DNA of 45,411 nucleotides from Mesotaenium endlicherianum (GCA_009602735.1 WELA01001079.1:254423-299833), one strand, 5' to 3'. Positions 1 to 11,440 are shown, counted from the first letter of the stretch. Notes: generated by a model not told the origin, from the letters alone. A program made the numbers and translations.

Positions 1-104
1 CTTCTGACAACACACACACCTCAACAAAGACGCAGCAGGTGCCGACATGCAGCCCCCCCCACCCCCCTTCTGACAGCACACACCCTCCTGGCCCCGCCAA
101 AGGC

Positions 105-600
105 GCTGCAGGGGCGTCGCGCTCTGCAAGGGGCGGGCGGAGCACCAGCAGGCCCCCCGCCGCACACAACAACACGAAACGGGTGGGCGGAGCACCACCA
201 GCCTGCACCAGCAGGCCCGCCCGCCTTACACAACAACACGCAAAGGGCGGGCAAAGCAGCAGCAGAGCTCCCCCCGCCCCACATAAAAACACGCAAGGGG
301 CGGGCGGAGCTGCAGGAGGCCCCCCCGCCCCACACAAGAACACGCAATGGGCGGGTGGAGCACCAGCAGGCCCCCCCCCCCAACACAACAACATGCAAGG
401 GGCGGGTGGAGCACCAGTAGCCTGCAGCAGCAGGCCCGCCCGCCCCACACAACAACGCGTAAAGGGCGGGCGGTGCAGTAGCAGCCCCCCCCGTCCCACA
501 CAAGAACACGCAAGGGGCGAACGGAGCACCAGCAGTTTGCAGCAGCAGCTAACCCGCTCGCCCCCATACAAGAACGCAAGGGTCAGGCAGGTGCTCATGC
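105..600. repeat. GC-rich minisatellite, about 51- and 65-bp units
   Basis: Eight or nine imperfect units, each carrying a core like ACACAAGAACACGCAAGGGG followed by CGGGCGGAGCACCAGCAGGC and a run of C. Core starts fall near 164, 228, 281, 332, 382, 447, 498 and 567, so the spacing alternates between about 51 and about 65 bp. The longer units carry an extra piece resembling CCTGCAGCAGCAGGCCCGCC. The long Pro/Arg/Gly/Ala-rich open frames on both strands here are by-products of the repeat and base composition, not credible proteins. Confidence 0.85.
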
Positions 601-1737
601 TTGCCCAACACAAGCTCCGCCAGGCAAAGCCGAGCCAGCGCACAGGCCCCTCTGACTCTTTGCCATTATCTTTACCTCTGCCCCCTTTGCCCCTTTCTTG
701 ACAGAGCCACGCCAGCGCCTCGCAAGCCCCTTTGCCGCCTCTGCCCTTACTATACCCCTCTGCCGTTCTCTACTCTCTACCCCCTCTGCCCCCTTGCCCC
801 TCTGCCCCTTTAACTTCCTCAGCGCCCGTACCTGCTCCTCCCTAGCCCTAAAGGGCCTCACTACCCCTATTTGCTGCTCTACCCTCTTGCTCCCTATTGC
901 TCTCAATGTTGCTGAATCACGCCCGCCCATTTCTTGGCCCAAATTGTACTTCTAAAATTTTGACAACAGGTACATGGAAGGCCACATGTACACATGCAAA
1001 CACGCATGCTCTCATGCAAATGCATGAAGGAAGATTGACTTACCACATGGGTAGTGGTACTACGGAGTGAGCCATCATTTCTAATTGCTCTTGTTTTGGT
1101 GTCTGCGAGGTCCTCTTCCTCCCTTGTCACTTTCGCCTCGGGTGAGAAACCCAACATTTCACGTGCTGCAGCCTGAGCACTTTCAAGTGTCATGCACTGA
1201 CCCCCTGTAGTAGACGGCTTGTCACCATCTGCCTTATCCATAGCTTTGAAGATGTCTACGTCGTAGTTGGAGACTAGTCACAAGAATAGTCAGTGACCAT
1301 TTTAGTATAGCTTCTTTTCTTTCGCCCTCACTCATTTCATAGTACGACTTGGGGGCTCCGGACAGTTTGTTGAGATCTATGATGGCCTTGTAGCCTGCGA
1401 GTAAGTTATTCCATTTGTTGATGCATTGATTTGGTGCCAACTATATCTGAACTTTGCCAACACAAGTGCTATAGTTGTCCATTCGTCCGCTACAGTTCTG
1501 TGCACAGATTTTCCCTTTGTTTTGAATCCACCCACACCCCCAAGCAGACGTCCTTTACCCTGCAAAAGATCTTTCAGATCTTCCTTTGACTTCTTGTTCT
1601 TACTCTTCTCCCTCCTCACACCCTCGTCTATGGCAATTTGTACGAGAAGTAAGACAGCTTCTTGCGGCCACAAATCTGTCAATTGTGTTTCTGGTTCATT
1701 TTGAACATGTGGTTCATTTTGACATGTGCTACCGCCA
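595..1737 (-). pseudogene. Myb/SANT-like (trihelix-type) DNA-binding protein gene, decayed
   Basis: Read on the minus strand, three frames in succession give one recognisable protein. The first (about 1700-1440) has a helix with LWPQEAVLLLVQIAIDEG and then VADEWTTIALVLAKF. The second (1440-1270) has NQCINKWNNLLAGYKAI and SYYEMSEGERKEA. The third (about 1285-1044) has SNYDVDIFKAMDKADGDK. This spacing of tryptophans and the KW..LL..YK motif are those of Myb/SANT-like (Myb_DNA-bind_4) domains of nuclear DNA-binding proteins. Frame breaks lie near 1440 and 1275. A good donor (ATGTG|GTAAGT, exon end 1044) and acceptor (TTTTAG|AAG, exon start 951) are both in phase 0 and join a second exon running to a stop at 595. 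That exon encodes a basic Arg/Lys/Gln-rich tail. Upstream of 1700 the frame shows a short Gln-Asn-Glu-Pro repeat. The two frameshifts argue for a pseudogene, but base-calling errors or mis-seen introns could also explain them. Expression and targets cannot be inferred. Confidence 0.6.
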
Positions 1738-4001
1738 CAAGAGCTACAACTTGTTGTGGCACTTCAACCATGCGAGCCTCTCTTCGGTAGTAACAGCGTA
1801 CTTTTACCTATACCTACAGGTGCGGACAACGAAGAAACCATTAAGCAATAACAGGCTGGACCCGGGATCCAAAGTGAGAGCCAACACCGAGGGGCAGCAG
1901 CCTCTTCGTTTTCGTGTGGGCTTGCATAGGGGGGCAGAACCCTTCTCGTGTTTTAGTGAAGTTTCACGTCGATGTCTAAAAATTCTACTGGTCATTCTTA
2001 AGACATTTTCTTGGCGTTTTGGCTTCAAAAGGCGAAGTGAAACTACGTAGCATGGTACAGAAGGTGGGGTTTGCTTTTTACTTTTGATGCTTGAGTCAGT
2101 CCTATTTGACTCCACACGAGTTGTTTCACCACTCCATTTGAAGACGTTGAGTTCGAAAGAATTCCAATTGACCTCTCGAGGTCAACTGAGATTCGTTCAA
2201 TTCAATTGCGTTTTTTACAATTCAATCGCTGACAGTATAACCCACAAATTGTGGTGGACAACCCCGAAAACCACTGTAAACCACAATATTTGCGCGCTTT
2301 GAAAGTTGGTGTACCGCCAGGTACACTATGGTACAACTGAACTGAATTTGAATGGGCTCAAAACGTGCAATGTAAATTGGGCCTCAATCAACCTCGCCTT
2401 TTCAATTCTGCTCTGGAGCAGAATTGAAATTCTGGAATGTGTTCAATCCCTCGAATGACCCCTCCTCGACGACCACTCGATCGATGAGGACTGTTGGTGT
2501 TAGGTAGGAATCAAGTGAGGATGTACCCGTGGAGTACTTCCTTTTTTTTGCTAACGATTTCGGGACGACAAGGAGTAGAGAAAAAAATATTTGCGTCCAC
2601 CAAGTTTCTATACACTTAACACTCGTCTCTGAACCCATTGCGCACAGATTTGTCGACCTCCTGCTTGTATGAAAACTGAGCCATGGTTTCCATGCCGTCT
2701 GACTTCACTGCTGCAATCGGAAATGACCCTCTGCCGAGCAAGATCACGTTGAAAGAAATTTCAAAATATGCTTTGTGAGGTCTGACCGAGCCCCGAAACG
2801 ATGCGGAGACAAAACGCGACATCATGAGGAGGGGATTGCACCACTTTCCTCAACCAATTTTGTGCTTGTCCATTGTGAACGCTTTTTCATTTAGCTGTTT
2901 GAAACTTGGTCGCCTATTTTCTCTTCGTCGCTTCGATCTCGTGATTTTGAATTGCGCTATTTGCGTTGATCAATCGAGTGCCTGTGGCCACTGTAAACTG
3001 GCCCTTAGGGTGGAGCAAATTATGATTAATGAGTGAGAGTGATCGTACAGAGTCGGGGGGCTAAGGCCCAACTTACGAATCCATGCTCCCTGTTTCAACA
3101 AGAATTATTGGGAAAAAACGCGTACAGTGCACTTTGGGTTTTCCACGTTTTTACTCAAAGGTAATCTGACACCCATTCGTCTTTGGCATTTTTGACCAAA
3201 ACTTCTTGACACGATCTGTGACTAGCACTGTTTACCCCTTAGCAGCTATTTCAATGAAAGTTGGGCATTCCAGTCCGCAGACCACCTCCTAACAATGTTT
3301 ACCCATTGGGCAGAAATGCTCGTCGACCTTCCGTGGAATTCCTCAGGAAAACGGTTGATGTTGTCACGATTTCGTTAGTCAATCTAGACCACCTCTCGTT
3401 GAGCTTGGAAATAAGTGCAATAGGTGGTCAATTGCGCATTTTCTCAACTTTGCCTTCACTCTGACAGGCGCCGACCTTGCCAGTCACAAAGACAAGAGAC
3501 ACTCGAGAACTTCAAGCAAGCAAGAAAATAGTTATTTTTTAGCACATTGACAACTGCCTTTTGACTGACCAGTGCCTTCCGCCTGAACAATGACAGCCAC
3601 TCAAGCAGCTCAGCAGCCACTCGAGCAGCTCCTTTTGGAGGTGCTTCATGAAGACAACCAGTAGAAGGAGCTGGCAACGACACCTCTTTTTTGTGTTGAA
3701 GACTTTGAAGCGCTGAGTTATTAATGTCACAATTTGTGAATGCGATAGTGAAAGGGCACTTCATGCAATGATTATTGCGTCACAAGGTGTCATAATGAAA
3801 TGCGTGCAGTGCCCAAACCACAAGGCAAAGCGTTGTTGGTGTTCTGCCGCGAGACTATGGACAAAATTATGCATTGATTAATCGATAAATATTTTGCGTC
3901 CAAGAACCTTGAACGGTCCATGGACCACCGAAGTAGAGAGGTTGAGGCGCGTGCAAGAGAACGTTCTTGAGTCGTTCAAGTGCTCACCGGCCGGCTACCG
4001 C
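1738..4001. other. Unrecognised intergenic DNA
   Basis: No protein family is recognised in any frame. The open frames are short (under about 155 codons), lack domain motifs and overlap each other on both strands. Base composition is moderate. The only structured items I see are two short interrupted palindromes, listed separately or noted under findings. Decayed transposon sequence is likely, but no terminus is visible. Confidence 0.5.
2400..2429. repeat. Interrupted palindrome, 14-bp arms
   Basis: The arms TTTCAATTCTGCTC and GAGCAGAATTGAAA are perfect reverse complements separated by TG. A second, shorter one of the same design (TTGACCTC, two bases, GAGGTCAA) is at 2168-2185. Function is unknown. 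Neither is followed by a T-run that would suggest a terminator. Confidence 0.6.
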
Positions 4002-4556
4002 TGTAAGGTCATAGGATTGTAGAGTGCATTTTTGTGGGCATTTTGATGTAAATTCGTCAAAATTGGTTGTTGAGAGCATTATGGATTTCCGAAGTTTAAT
4101 TAATTCTAAGGTTTGTCCACGACTGTCCTTAATTTGAGATGAGCGCAACCATCGGATTGATTGACTGCATCAAGCGATCTGAGTCGTTGGAGAGAATTCA
4201 AACCTTTACGTACTTTTGGCTAACGCGAGATGCCGACCAGGTCCACGTACCTAGAAGATTGGATCAGCCTAACGCGCCGAAGTCAGTATATGCTAGGCTT
4301 TTCGCTGCATGCATGAGGACATCAAATTGACCCGACACATCGGATGAGGCTGATCTGGCCTACTCACAAATGTTATAAGGCAACGATTTAACAAACACTA
4401 AGAAATCTGGTTGCTTTGCGGCCCTCCCTCCCAGGGACGAGCGATGGTCGTTAAGACTCATAATAAGCATAAATTCTTCGTTTCTCATCAGTTTTCACTT
4501 CCGTAAATTTCTACGGGTTTGTAATGACAACGCCTCTCTACTGTTATTTGTGAGCA
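4002..4556 (+). repeat. Fragment of an unidentified LTR (copy A)
   Basis: Begins TGTAAGGTCATAGG and is collinear over about 550 bp, with many substitutions, with the insertion at 12485-13075. Shared landmarks are TTTAATTA, GGATTGATTGA / GGATTGATCAA, CTGATCTGG, TACTCACAAAT and TTTCTACGGGTTTGTAATGA. The other copy is bounded by 5-bp duplications and ends in CA, so this is interpreted as the first three quarters of the same LTR. No internal coding region of that element is visible next to it. Confidence 0.65.
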
Positions 4557-5141
4557 CTTCCATGAGAACTCCACAAAAGGTCAACGAGCATTGTGCTCAA
4601 TGGGTAGACACTGTGAACTTAAAAGGCGCATGTATGGCCGAGTGCTTGGTATGGGTCACTCGTCAGAGTTCTGAGACATGAAGCGTGCGAAATCAAAATG
4701 GACCACATCGTTAAAAGCGATCAAACATGGAATCAGGGTTGGAAAGTAAGCAGCCAGTCCAGTATTCCCTACGCATTAAAACCGCTTGATATTCATTAAA
4801 GCGGCACAAAGTACACGATCAACCATTTTGAGCGTGCGTTTGTCGTCGAGGCGTGCGAAATGAACACGCACGTGCAACCATGGATGCAACATGTGACATT
4901 TAATTCTAATCGACGCTAGAGTCAAATTAAAAATACTACGCTAATGTGGAGATTGGTGTGCGTTTGAACATGTGCATATATATTGGAAAACAGGCATGTG
5001 CCAACTTGGCGCTTTTGTGTTGCTTGCATGGGTGCACGCGTGCATGCAATCGTTTACACATGGTGTACGCAATTTAACGTCAAGAACGTGTAAAAAGAAT
5101 GAATGATAATGCAAGTATGTGCTCAATCACATGCATGGGTC
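4557..5141. other. Unrecognised left flank of hAT-1
   Basis: No gene or repeat boundary is recognised. The last eight bases, CATGGGTC (5134-5141), abut the hAT-1 terminus and are the predicted left copy of its target-site duplication. The right copy lies outside the window, so this cannot be confirmed here. Confidence 0.4.
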
Positions 5142-5697
5142 CAGAATTACGCCGTGCGCATGTACGCTTGTTTACTATGGTTCAAGTTGTTATTTGTGCC
5201 TTGTTTGCTTAGCTTGTGTTTTTTTTTATTTAAATCAAATCATGGACTTTAAGTGTCGACGTTATGTCGTACATGTCGTTCATGTTCGTACTTCTAGACA
5301 TGTGCCGGGGAGAAAAATTGTTTTGAAAATTAATTTTGAGTCCAAAAAAAAAAATTCTTACTAATTTTTAAGCTTATCTTGTTTGCATGCATGCCAAGTT
5401 CTCGAGTTCGCTTGTTTGCTGTCGTTCTTGCTGTTTTAAGTGCATTGTTTGCTTAGTTTGTTTGTAAGCTCTCTTTCAATTCTCATTTGCCAATCAATTT
5501 TGCAAATTGCTTACTATTAAGAATTGAAAAGTAAAGTATGTATTTGTAACGAGACAAAGTTTTTGAAAATTCATGCGCCACATGTATGATTAATAGTTAC
5601 TTATTGCACAATCACATTTCTTTTGCTAAGACATGTAATATAAATCATTGTATAAATCATAATCACACCCAAAGTTGCAATTTGAAGATAATTAAAG

Positions 5698-7768
5698 TCA
5701 AACCTTAAGTAAAGATGCACATGTAACATCAATGAACACATGCTCACAAACAAACGAGAAAAAGATTGCACAACATAAATATCTTCTAGCTCTTGTCCTC
5801 TTTGCACCTACAAGGCTCTCCTCTTCCTCTATCTCATCTTCATCCTCTAACTCCTCTTCCTCTTCCTCATCCTCACTCTCTTGCTCGAAGACAATATTCT
5901 CTGCATTGTTTGTAAATTCCTCTTTTACAACCTCTTGAGATACTTCAAGCTCCGCTTCAACAACCCATGGTAGTGTTTCTACACTTGGTACACTTAGACT
6001 TTTGACACTTTTCTCTAGCAACCTCAACATAGAGTGCACATATACAAGCTTCTTTGCCCGACTTGGAAGCAACCTGTTGCGAATCCGGCTATGAACAAAC
6101 CCATATTCCGACCAATTCCGCTCACAAGCAGAAGCTGATGCAGGTTGGCACAAGATTTTCATTGCAAGAGCCTGCAGGTTTGGACATACACGCCCATATA
6201 TTTTCCACCAATGATGTGCAGGCATACTAATCTTATTTTCCAATACTACACTATCACCAAATGTATCCCCGTATTTGCGATAGAGGCTGAGCTCCTTGTC
6301 AACTTGAGCTCCCCTTTTTTACAGGCATCTGGCAAACTAGCAAATGGTCCCTCAAGAAAGAAAAAATGATGGTCTTGAAACTCCAGGTAGTAGCCTGCAC
6401 AAGAACAGAACAAAACATTAACATCAATAACAAACATATTTAATAATTTCCATAGAGAGAGAGAGTGTGAGTCAGAGAAGAGAGACAGAGAAGAGAGCAT
6501 TGAGAGAAATAAGAGACAGGGGACATGACACACAAGAACATGCGGGAAAACACACCAGCAAATCAGGTTCAACAATATGCCTAACGAGAAAGATGAAGAA
6601 AAATATGACAAACAACAACCTACTGGTGGAATGCACCGGAGGGTGTAGTTGTTGCCAACGCGCAGCAACTTTCTTGGCAGCCTTGGCTATCTGAACGTCT
6701 TTCTGATCGGAAGCATTGTTGACGTGCTCTTGAATCGCAGACATCCTGGCCCAGATCTTCCGTAGTGCTGGCTCGGGGGAGTCAACAAGACGAAGAAATA
6801 CAACTATTGGCTCACACACATTTACCCACACTTTCAATCTCTCCCACATACTGTCCTTCCGAATGATGTCTCAAATCCTTGTAGCCTCATTTGCACACTC
6901 GTTCCTAATAGAACACTCAAGCCAACGACTATGAGCTACCATAGCTTGCGAGGTGTCTCTTACTCAATACAATCTTTGCAAGCATGGAAAGTTACTTGCG
7001 AATCTGGAGGGTGCAGGCTTCAACAACTCAAACACATTATTGAGCCTCTTTGCATGCTGACGATAAATAGCGTGAGGTATGTGGTGATTAGTCAAAAACT
7101 GGACTAGGCCCTAGAATCTATCTCCAATCTATTATAATTCTTGAATTTTCCCTAGGTATTTCAGAAGCAAATCTAGGCAATGGGCCGCATCAGGTGTTTC
7201 AAAAATGTTAGGGAACTCCTACCAACTCTCCCGCCTTGACACAATTGGCAGCTGAATTTGAGCACACTTGCACAACATTTCCAGGACCCACTTTCTTCAC
7301 GACTTCAATAATGAAATTAGCAATGTGCTCATCCGTCTAATTCTCACCCGCAATATTAATAGAGTTCATGAAAAACTCCACACCACGTGACACTCTAAGG
7401 CCATTCAAGAGGGGATGCCCTGATGTGTGTGTCCACCCATCTAATACTAAGGTGCACCAGAAATCTCTATGTGCTTTAGTCGCTTCTTCTCCCTGTGTTC
7501 TACTTGTGTGACCTCTTTGTCTGAGAGCGTGCTTCCTAAAGGCTTCTCCTTCATCGCAAAACACGGTAAGCCAGTCTCCAAACTGTACTTCCTAATAGCA
7601 TTCATCATGTCCGCAAAGGAATTACTCCGCGCTACATTAAAAGAAACTCCCGTGGCGTAGAAGAACCTCGCCACTACTTCATGAACACTTTAAGCATTCA
7701 TTCTTTTGGAAAATGCCGGTAAACTTGACTGCCTTGACTCTCTGCCAGATGAAGTTCTCTCTCTCTCT

Positions 7769-7834
<66 letters not shown>
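5698..7834 (-). pseudogene. hAT-1 transposase, C-terminal two thirds, decayed
   Basis: Minus-strand fragments align in order with the hAT-2 and hAT-3 transposases. A region at about 7680-7450 encodes ARFFYATGVSFNVARS. At about 7460-7340 is LDGWTHTSGHPLLNGLRV (catalytic-core DGW). At 6849-6640 is VNVCEPIVVFLRLVDSPEPA and an Arg/Lys helix. A short exon near 6400-6250 begins YYLEFQDH, and 6243-5800 is the hAT dimerisation domain (QPASASACERNWSEYGFVHS, KKLVYVHSMLRL). An acidic tail (Glu/Asp run) follows, then a stop at 5698 that lies beyond the usual end. An intron probably lies between about 6630 and 6395. Between about 7330 and 6850 many stops interrupt the frame. At the N-terminal side the frame runs into an Arg-Glu repeat. 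In hAT-3 the same position has only a short ERERG stretch. Non-functional. Confidence 0.85.
7756..7834. repeat. (TC)n microsatellite inside hAT-1 coding sequence
   Basis: Almost pure TC for about 79 bp with a small GTGTC interruption. On the minus strand it encodes an Arg-Glu repeat exactly where hAT-3 has ERERG before its RNase-H-like core. The copia-2 LTR begins immediately after it, and a similar (CT)n tract follows the other copia-2 LTR at 45344. Confidence 0.85.
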
Positions 7835-7839
<5 letters not shown>

Positions 7840-7932
7840 AAAATGAACATCTTCCATCATATTTGCACACTTGATTTAGGAATTCATGCAAGATTACAAA
7901 TTATAACATATTTTGATATAGAAGACACTATG
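7835..7932 (-). repeat. copia-2 3' LTR, distal piece
   Basis: Starts TGTGAAAAATG next to the (TC)n tract and is cut off by gypsy-1, whose TSD copies are CTATG (7928-7932) and CAATG (28386-28390). The rest of this LTR resumes at 28391. Confidence 0.65.
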
Positions 7933-8634
7933 TGTAATAAATCAGTATATTGATGTATGCAATAGTCATTTAAGTTTAGCCTGCTGAACCTTAGTTATTA
8001 TTTAGTCTGCTGGAGTTTATGAAGGTATCTGTTTATTTACTCAGCCGGAAGCAGTAAGCAGTAGTCAATTTCGGTCAGCTTGCTGACACATTCTTTGACA
8101 GCCAGCTGAATTTCGTACTCGGTTGCAGCAAACTGCCTATATATGCATCTAAGTGTGGTATGCTAGATGAATGGCCAAATGACATCCTTAGGATGGATTG
8201 CGATTCGGCATAATGGAAGATGGCAATGGATTTGATTAATCGAGGTCCTGCCAGCTTGCTTAATTCCGGGGTAGGGAGTGCCATCGCACCAGCCGTTTAA
8301 CATTGTACTCATGCCATGTACATATGCCAGGTATTGCTCTCGAGTTCGGCATTCGGAAACAAGGCCAACTCTCTTGTACAGCTTACTGAGAGACATCTGA
8401 ATCCAAGGCGAGAAGCCGTTGATATGCACTATCTTCTAGCCTTGCTTATGTACGAGTTACTGATTACATAATTGATACTAGTTTACTTGCATTTTGACTT
8501 TTGATTATTATCCACTGCTAGTGTGTTGTCTTTTGTTGTTTGATCAATATACCGAAATTTTTATAAATATTACTTGCTCATATAAAGATCTTCATCAAGT
8601 TTTTCTCGCGTATATGGTGAGTCAATTTATTTCA
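7933..8634 (+). repeat. gypsy-1 5' LTR
   Basis: Begins TGTAATAAATCAGTATATTG and ends AATTTATTTCA (TG...CA). Contains the conserved LTR blocks CGGTCAGCTTGCTGACACATT and GACATCCTTAGGATGGA seen also at 27666-28385 and, inverted, at 39485-40205. Near the end are TCAATATA and TATAAAGATC, possible promoter or 3'-processing signals. Confidence 0.9.
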
Positions 8635-8635
8635 G

Positions 8636-8648
8636 TGGTATCGGAGCC
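8636..8648 (+). promoter_or_regulatory. gypsy-1 primer-binding site (tRNA-iMet type)
   Basis: TGGTATCGGAGCC starts one base after the LTR. It differs at one position from TGGTATCAGAGCC, the complement of the 3' end of plant initiator tRNA-Met, which is the usual primer for plant LTR elements. Confidence 0.85.
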
Positions 8649-8788
8649 GAAATCACAATTTTCTTTGCATGGTAGGGACAAGGTCTCAAACTAGCAACTC
8701 CCAAGAGTAGCAGCAGAAGAAATCTATCTATGCAATAATCTCCTTGTGTTTGAAGTAGACCACTTCAATTTCTGAGTTTGCTCAAAAG

Positions 8789-9111
8789 CAAGGTTATGCC
8801 ATACGCGTATCAGCCCAAAAAATTAGGCGTATTAAGCGTATTTGGATAAAATTAAAGTGTAAAAATGAACCATTTGTTTTTGGAGGGGGGAGGTCAACAG
8901 ATTGAATTCAAAGCATGGTGTACCGTCCTAATAAGTGTCATATGCCTTCAAGTTTCTTAAAAAAGTCGATTGGAGTAATTTTGTATACATGCCGTAAAAT
9001 AAGGCGTAAAGTGTGATGCGTACTAAGCGTATCAAGCAATTTTTGTTGTAACGAATTTAGCGAACTAGCGTATCTAGCGTATTAAGCGTATGAACGTACG
9101 GCGTAACCTTG
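8789..9111. mobile_element. Non-autonomous hAT (MITE-like), 323 bp
   Basis: Termini CAAGGTTATGCC and GGCGTAACCTTG are inverted repeats with one mismatch. They are flanked by a perfect 8-bp duplication CTCAAAAG (8781-8788 and 9112-9119). The interior has no coding potential but carries the subterminal motif TAAGCGTAT at least three times. The termini belong to the same family as hAT-1, -2 and -3, whose transposase presumably moved it. Confidence 0.92.
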
Positions 9112-9805
9112 CTCAAAAGTTCCAGGAGAATATGATTACGCAGCCAAACTTGCCAGAGCGGTATAGGATAGCATAGTTCATTTTATGGCTTGAAATCCAG
9201 AGTCAGAGGTCCTTTTGCTGAAAAAAAGGATGAGAAACTGGCTGACTTGATCCAGGATGCTGATGCCTGGGATCAGCAGCAATTCAATCACAAGTGCTAG
9301 AGTAATGCTTTGGTGTCTAAGATTGTCAAAAAGCCCCATGGTTCCTAGAATGCCACTGAAGGAGACCAGGCTGAGGATGATCAGGGTGATGAGTACGAGT
9401 ATGAGTATAATGCTATACAGTTTAGAGGGAGAGGTGGTTACTCTAGAGATGGCTATGGAAGAGGTGGTGGTAGGAGTAAGCCGAGACCAGCCTCAACAAC
9501 GTTTGCTTCCATTGTCAGCAATCGGGCCTCTTTAGAGACCAGTGTCCAGTTAAGCACCTTCCAAAGGTCAAGAGAAAGGACCAACCATAAGGACTTAGTT
9601 ATGCGGCTAGGGATGCCTACTATCACCCAAGGGAATAGAATTATATTCCTTGAAGATGCCTCAAGTATCTCGGAAGGAACTGTAACCAAGCCTATTGAGG
9701 TCCAGTTAGGTTTCGGCATTGCCGTTCTAACTGAAACGCTTACGTTTGAGGTACTCAACACTGGCGTTTACGATCTCGTGCTGGGCAGGTCCTGGCTTAA
9801 TTGAC
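9112..9805 (+). pseudogene. gypsy-1 gag C-terminus and aspartic protease remnant
   Basis: Around 9420-9550 one frame encodes an RGG-type basic stretch (FRGRGGYSRDGYGRGGGR) and then a retroviral zinc knuckle, CFHCQQSGLFRDQC, in which the histidine of C-x2-C-x4-H-x4-C reads Leu. At 9601-9804 the frame ends in YDLVLGRSWL, the C-terminal flap/ILG motif of retropepsin-like proteases. The catalytic D-T/S-G is not visible. Gag before 9400 (for example around KVPGEYDYA near 9120) is interrupted by stops and by the MITE. Capsid assembly and polyprotein cleavage would be the ancestral roles. Confidence 0.75.
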
Positions 9806-9816
9806 GTCAAGCTGAA

Positions 9817-11440
9817 GTGTGTTGGAAAAGAGGTACAGTTCAAGTGAAAGGAGCCAGTGATGGGCAGACTAACTTGGCACCCACCAGAGCTCTTCTTCTT
9901 CTTCTTGTCCTGTATGGATGGCAACTGAAGAAAATGAAGAGGCTTCCAGAAGGATGCAAATTGCTGAATGCAATAGAGTTCATCGAAGGCTGGAACCAGA
10001 AGGAAGACAGAATATTATGTTTGCAGCTAAGAGAGGTACATCCTCAACCTGAAGAAGTGGTGGAGGAAAAGGTAAGCCCCTCGGAGCACCCTACTGTTGA
10101 AAAAAATGTTGCTCAGTACACTGATGTTTTTAATATGCCTCCAGGACTGCCTCCTAAAAGGGAAGTTGATTATACGATTGATATATTACCTGGGAGTCAG
10201 CCACCTTGGCAAAGCGCTTATGGCTTGTCTTATGTGGAGAGTGAAAAGGTAAAAACACAAAGTGCAGAGCTGGAGGAAAATGGTTATATCTCCTTCATTA
10301 AATCACCTTACGGCGCACCCATTGTGTTTGTCAAGAAAAGGATGGAAGTATGCGGATGTGTGTGGATTACAGAGAACTTAATAGAATTTTAGTAAAGAAC
10401 AAGTATGCTTTACCCTGAATTGAGGACTTCCTTGATACCTTGTCTGGTGTTAAAGTGTGGAGTAAAATAGATCTAAAGAGCGGATACCATCAAATCAGAA
10501 TTGCTGTGGGGGACGAGCACAAGACTGCTCTTCGCACACGTTATGGATACTATAAACTTTATGTGATGCCATTTGGACTCATTAATGCTCCTGCAACCTT
10601 CATGGGTGCTACGAATGACATTTTCAGACCCTACTTGGATAAGTTTGTGCAAGTCTTCTTGGATGATATTTTAGTTTTCTCTGAAAATGTAACTCAGCAT
10701 GCTGAACACTAAAAGACATTCATGGACACCCTGAGAAGGAATAAACTATATGCTTAAATGATCAAGTGTGATTTCTTAAAGGAAAGAATCGAATTTTTAG
10801 GTCATGTTGTCAGTAAACAAGGCATCAGTGTGGATCCTAAGGAAGTCCAGACCATAAGGGACTAGCCTGTACCACAGTTTGTCTCTGAAGTTAGATCCCT
10901 CCTTGGGTTGGGTAACTAGTACAAGCGATTTGTTGAAAAATATTCTATAAAGGACAATAAACTGATTAACCTTACTAAGAAAGACATGGGATACGTATGG
11001 GGCAAAGAGCAGAAGGGAGCTTTCTTAGCCTTTCTAGACCCTTAAAATGCTCTTTGTTCTGCCGCAATCCTAGCCGTGTATAACCCCAGCAAACTTGTGC
11101 AGGTGGTTACTGATGCTCATGACTTTGCCACGGGGGTTATTTTGTTGCAGCTTGCTGACAAAACCACAAAGGATGGTAAGGTCCGGCACAATTGGCACTC
11201 TGTGCTGTATGAGTGTATGACATTCAACACAGCTGAAATTAACTATTCTGTGCATGATAAAGAGCTGCTTCTTATCATCCATGTGCTCAAACAGTGAAGA
11301 GCATACTCACTTGGTAAAGCTTTTAAGATGATTACAGATCATCTAGCTCTGATTCACTTTCAGAACAACTCCAAGCTGTCAAGGAGGGTGAACAGCTGGA
11401 GCGAGATGCTGGAGCAGTTCCAAATCTAGATTGACCTGAC
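9817..11440 (+). pseudogene. gypsy-1 reverse transcriptase and RNase H, broken
   Basis: Collinear with the gypsy-2 RT. From about 10120: [40 protein letters not shown] small deletion in an A-run near 10340 shifts the frame before [11 protein letters not shown]. Then come [27 protein letters not shown] and the catalytic FLDDILVFS (about 10660). Stops follow at HAEH* and LYA*, and TGG-to-TAG at RD*PVPQF (about 10863). RNase H is recognisable at 11076-11300 (QVVTDAHDFATGVILLQ, NYSVHDKELL). The linker equivalent to YKPGKLNPADALSRRP is deleted near 11430. At least eight lesions are present. Confidence 0.9.

Noticed and set aside
21..701. Overlapping 117-220 codon Pro/Arg/Gly/Ala/Cys-rich frames on both strands
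   Set aside because: They follow the minisatellite unit and occur in several frames at once, which is a sign of base composition, not coding.
7679..7891. Arg-Glu repeat protein starting at 7891
   Set aside because: The start lies in copia-2 LTR sequence. The repeat belongs to the hAT-1 transposase frame, not to a separate gene.
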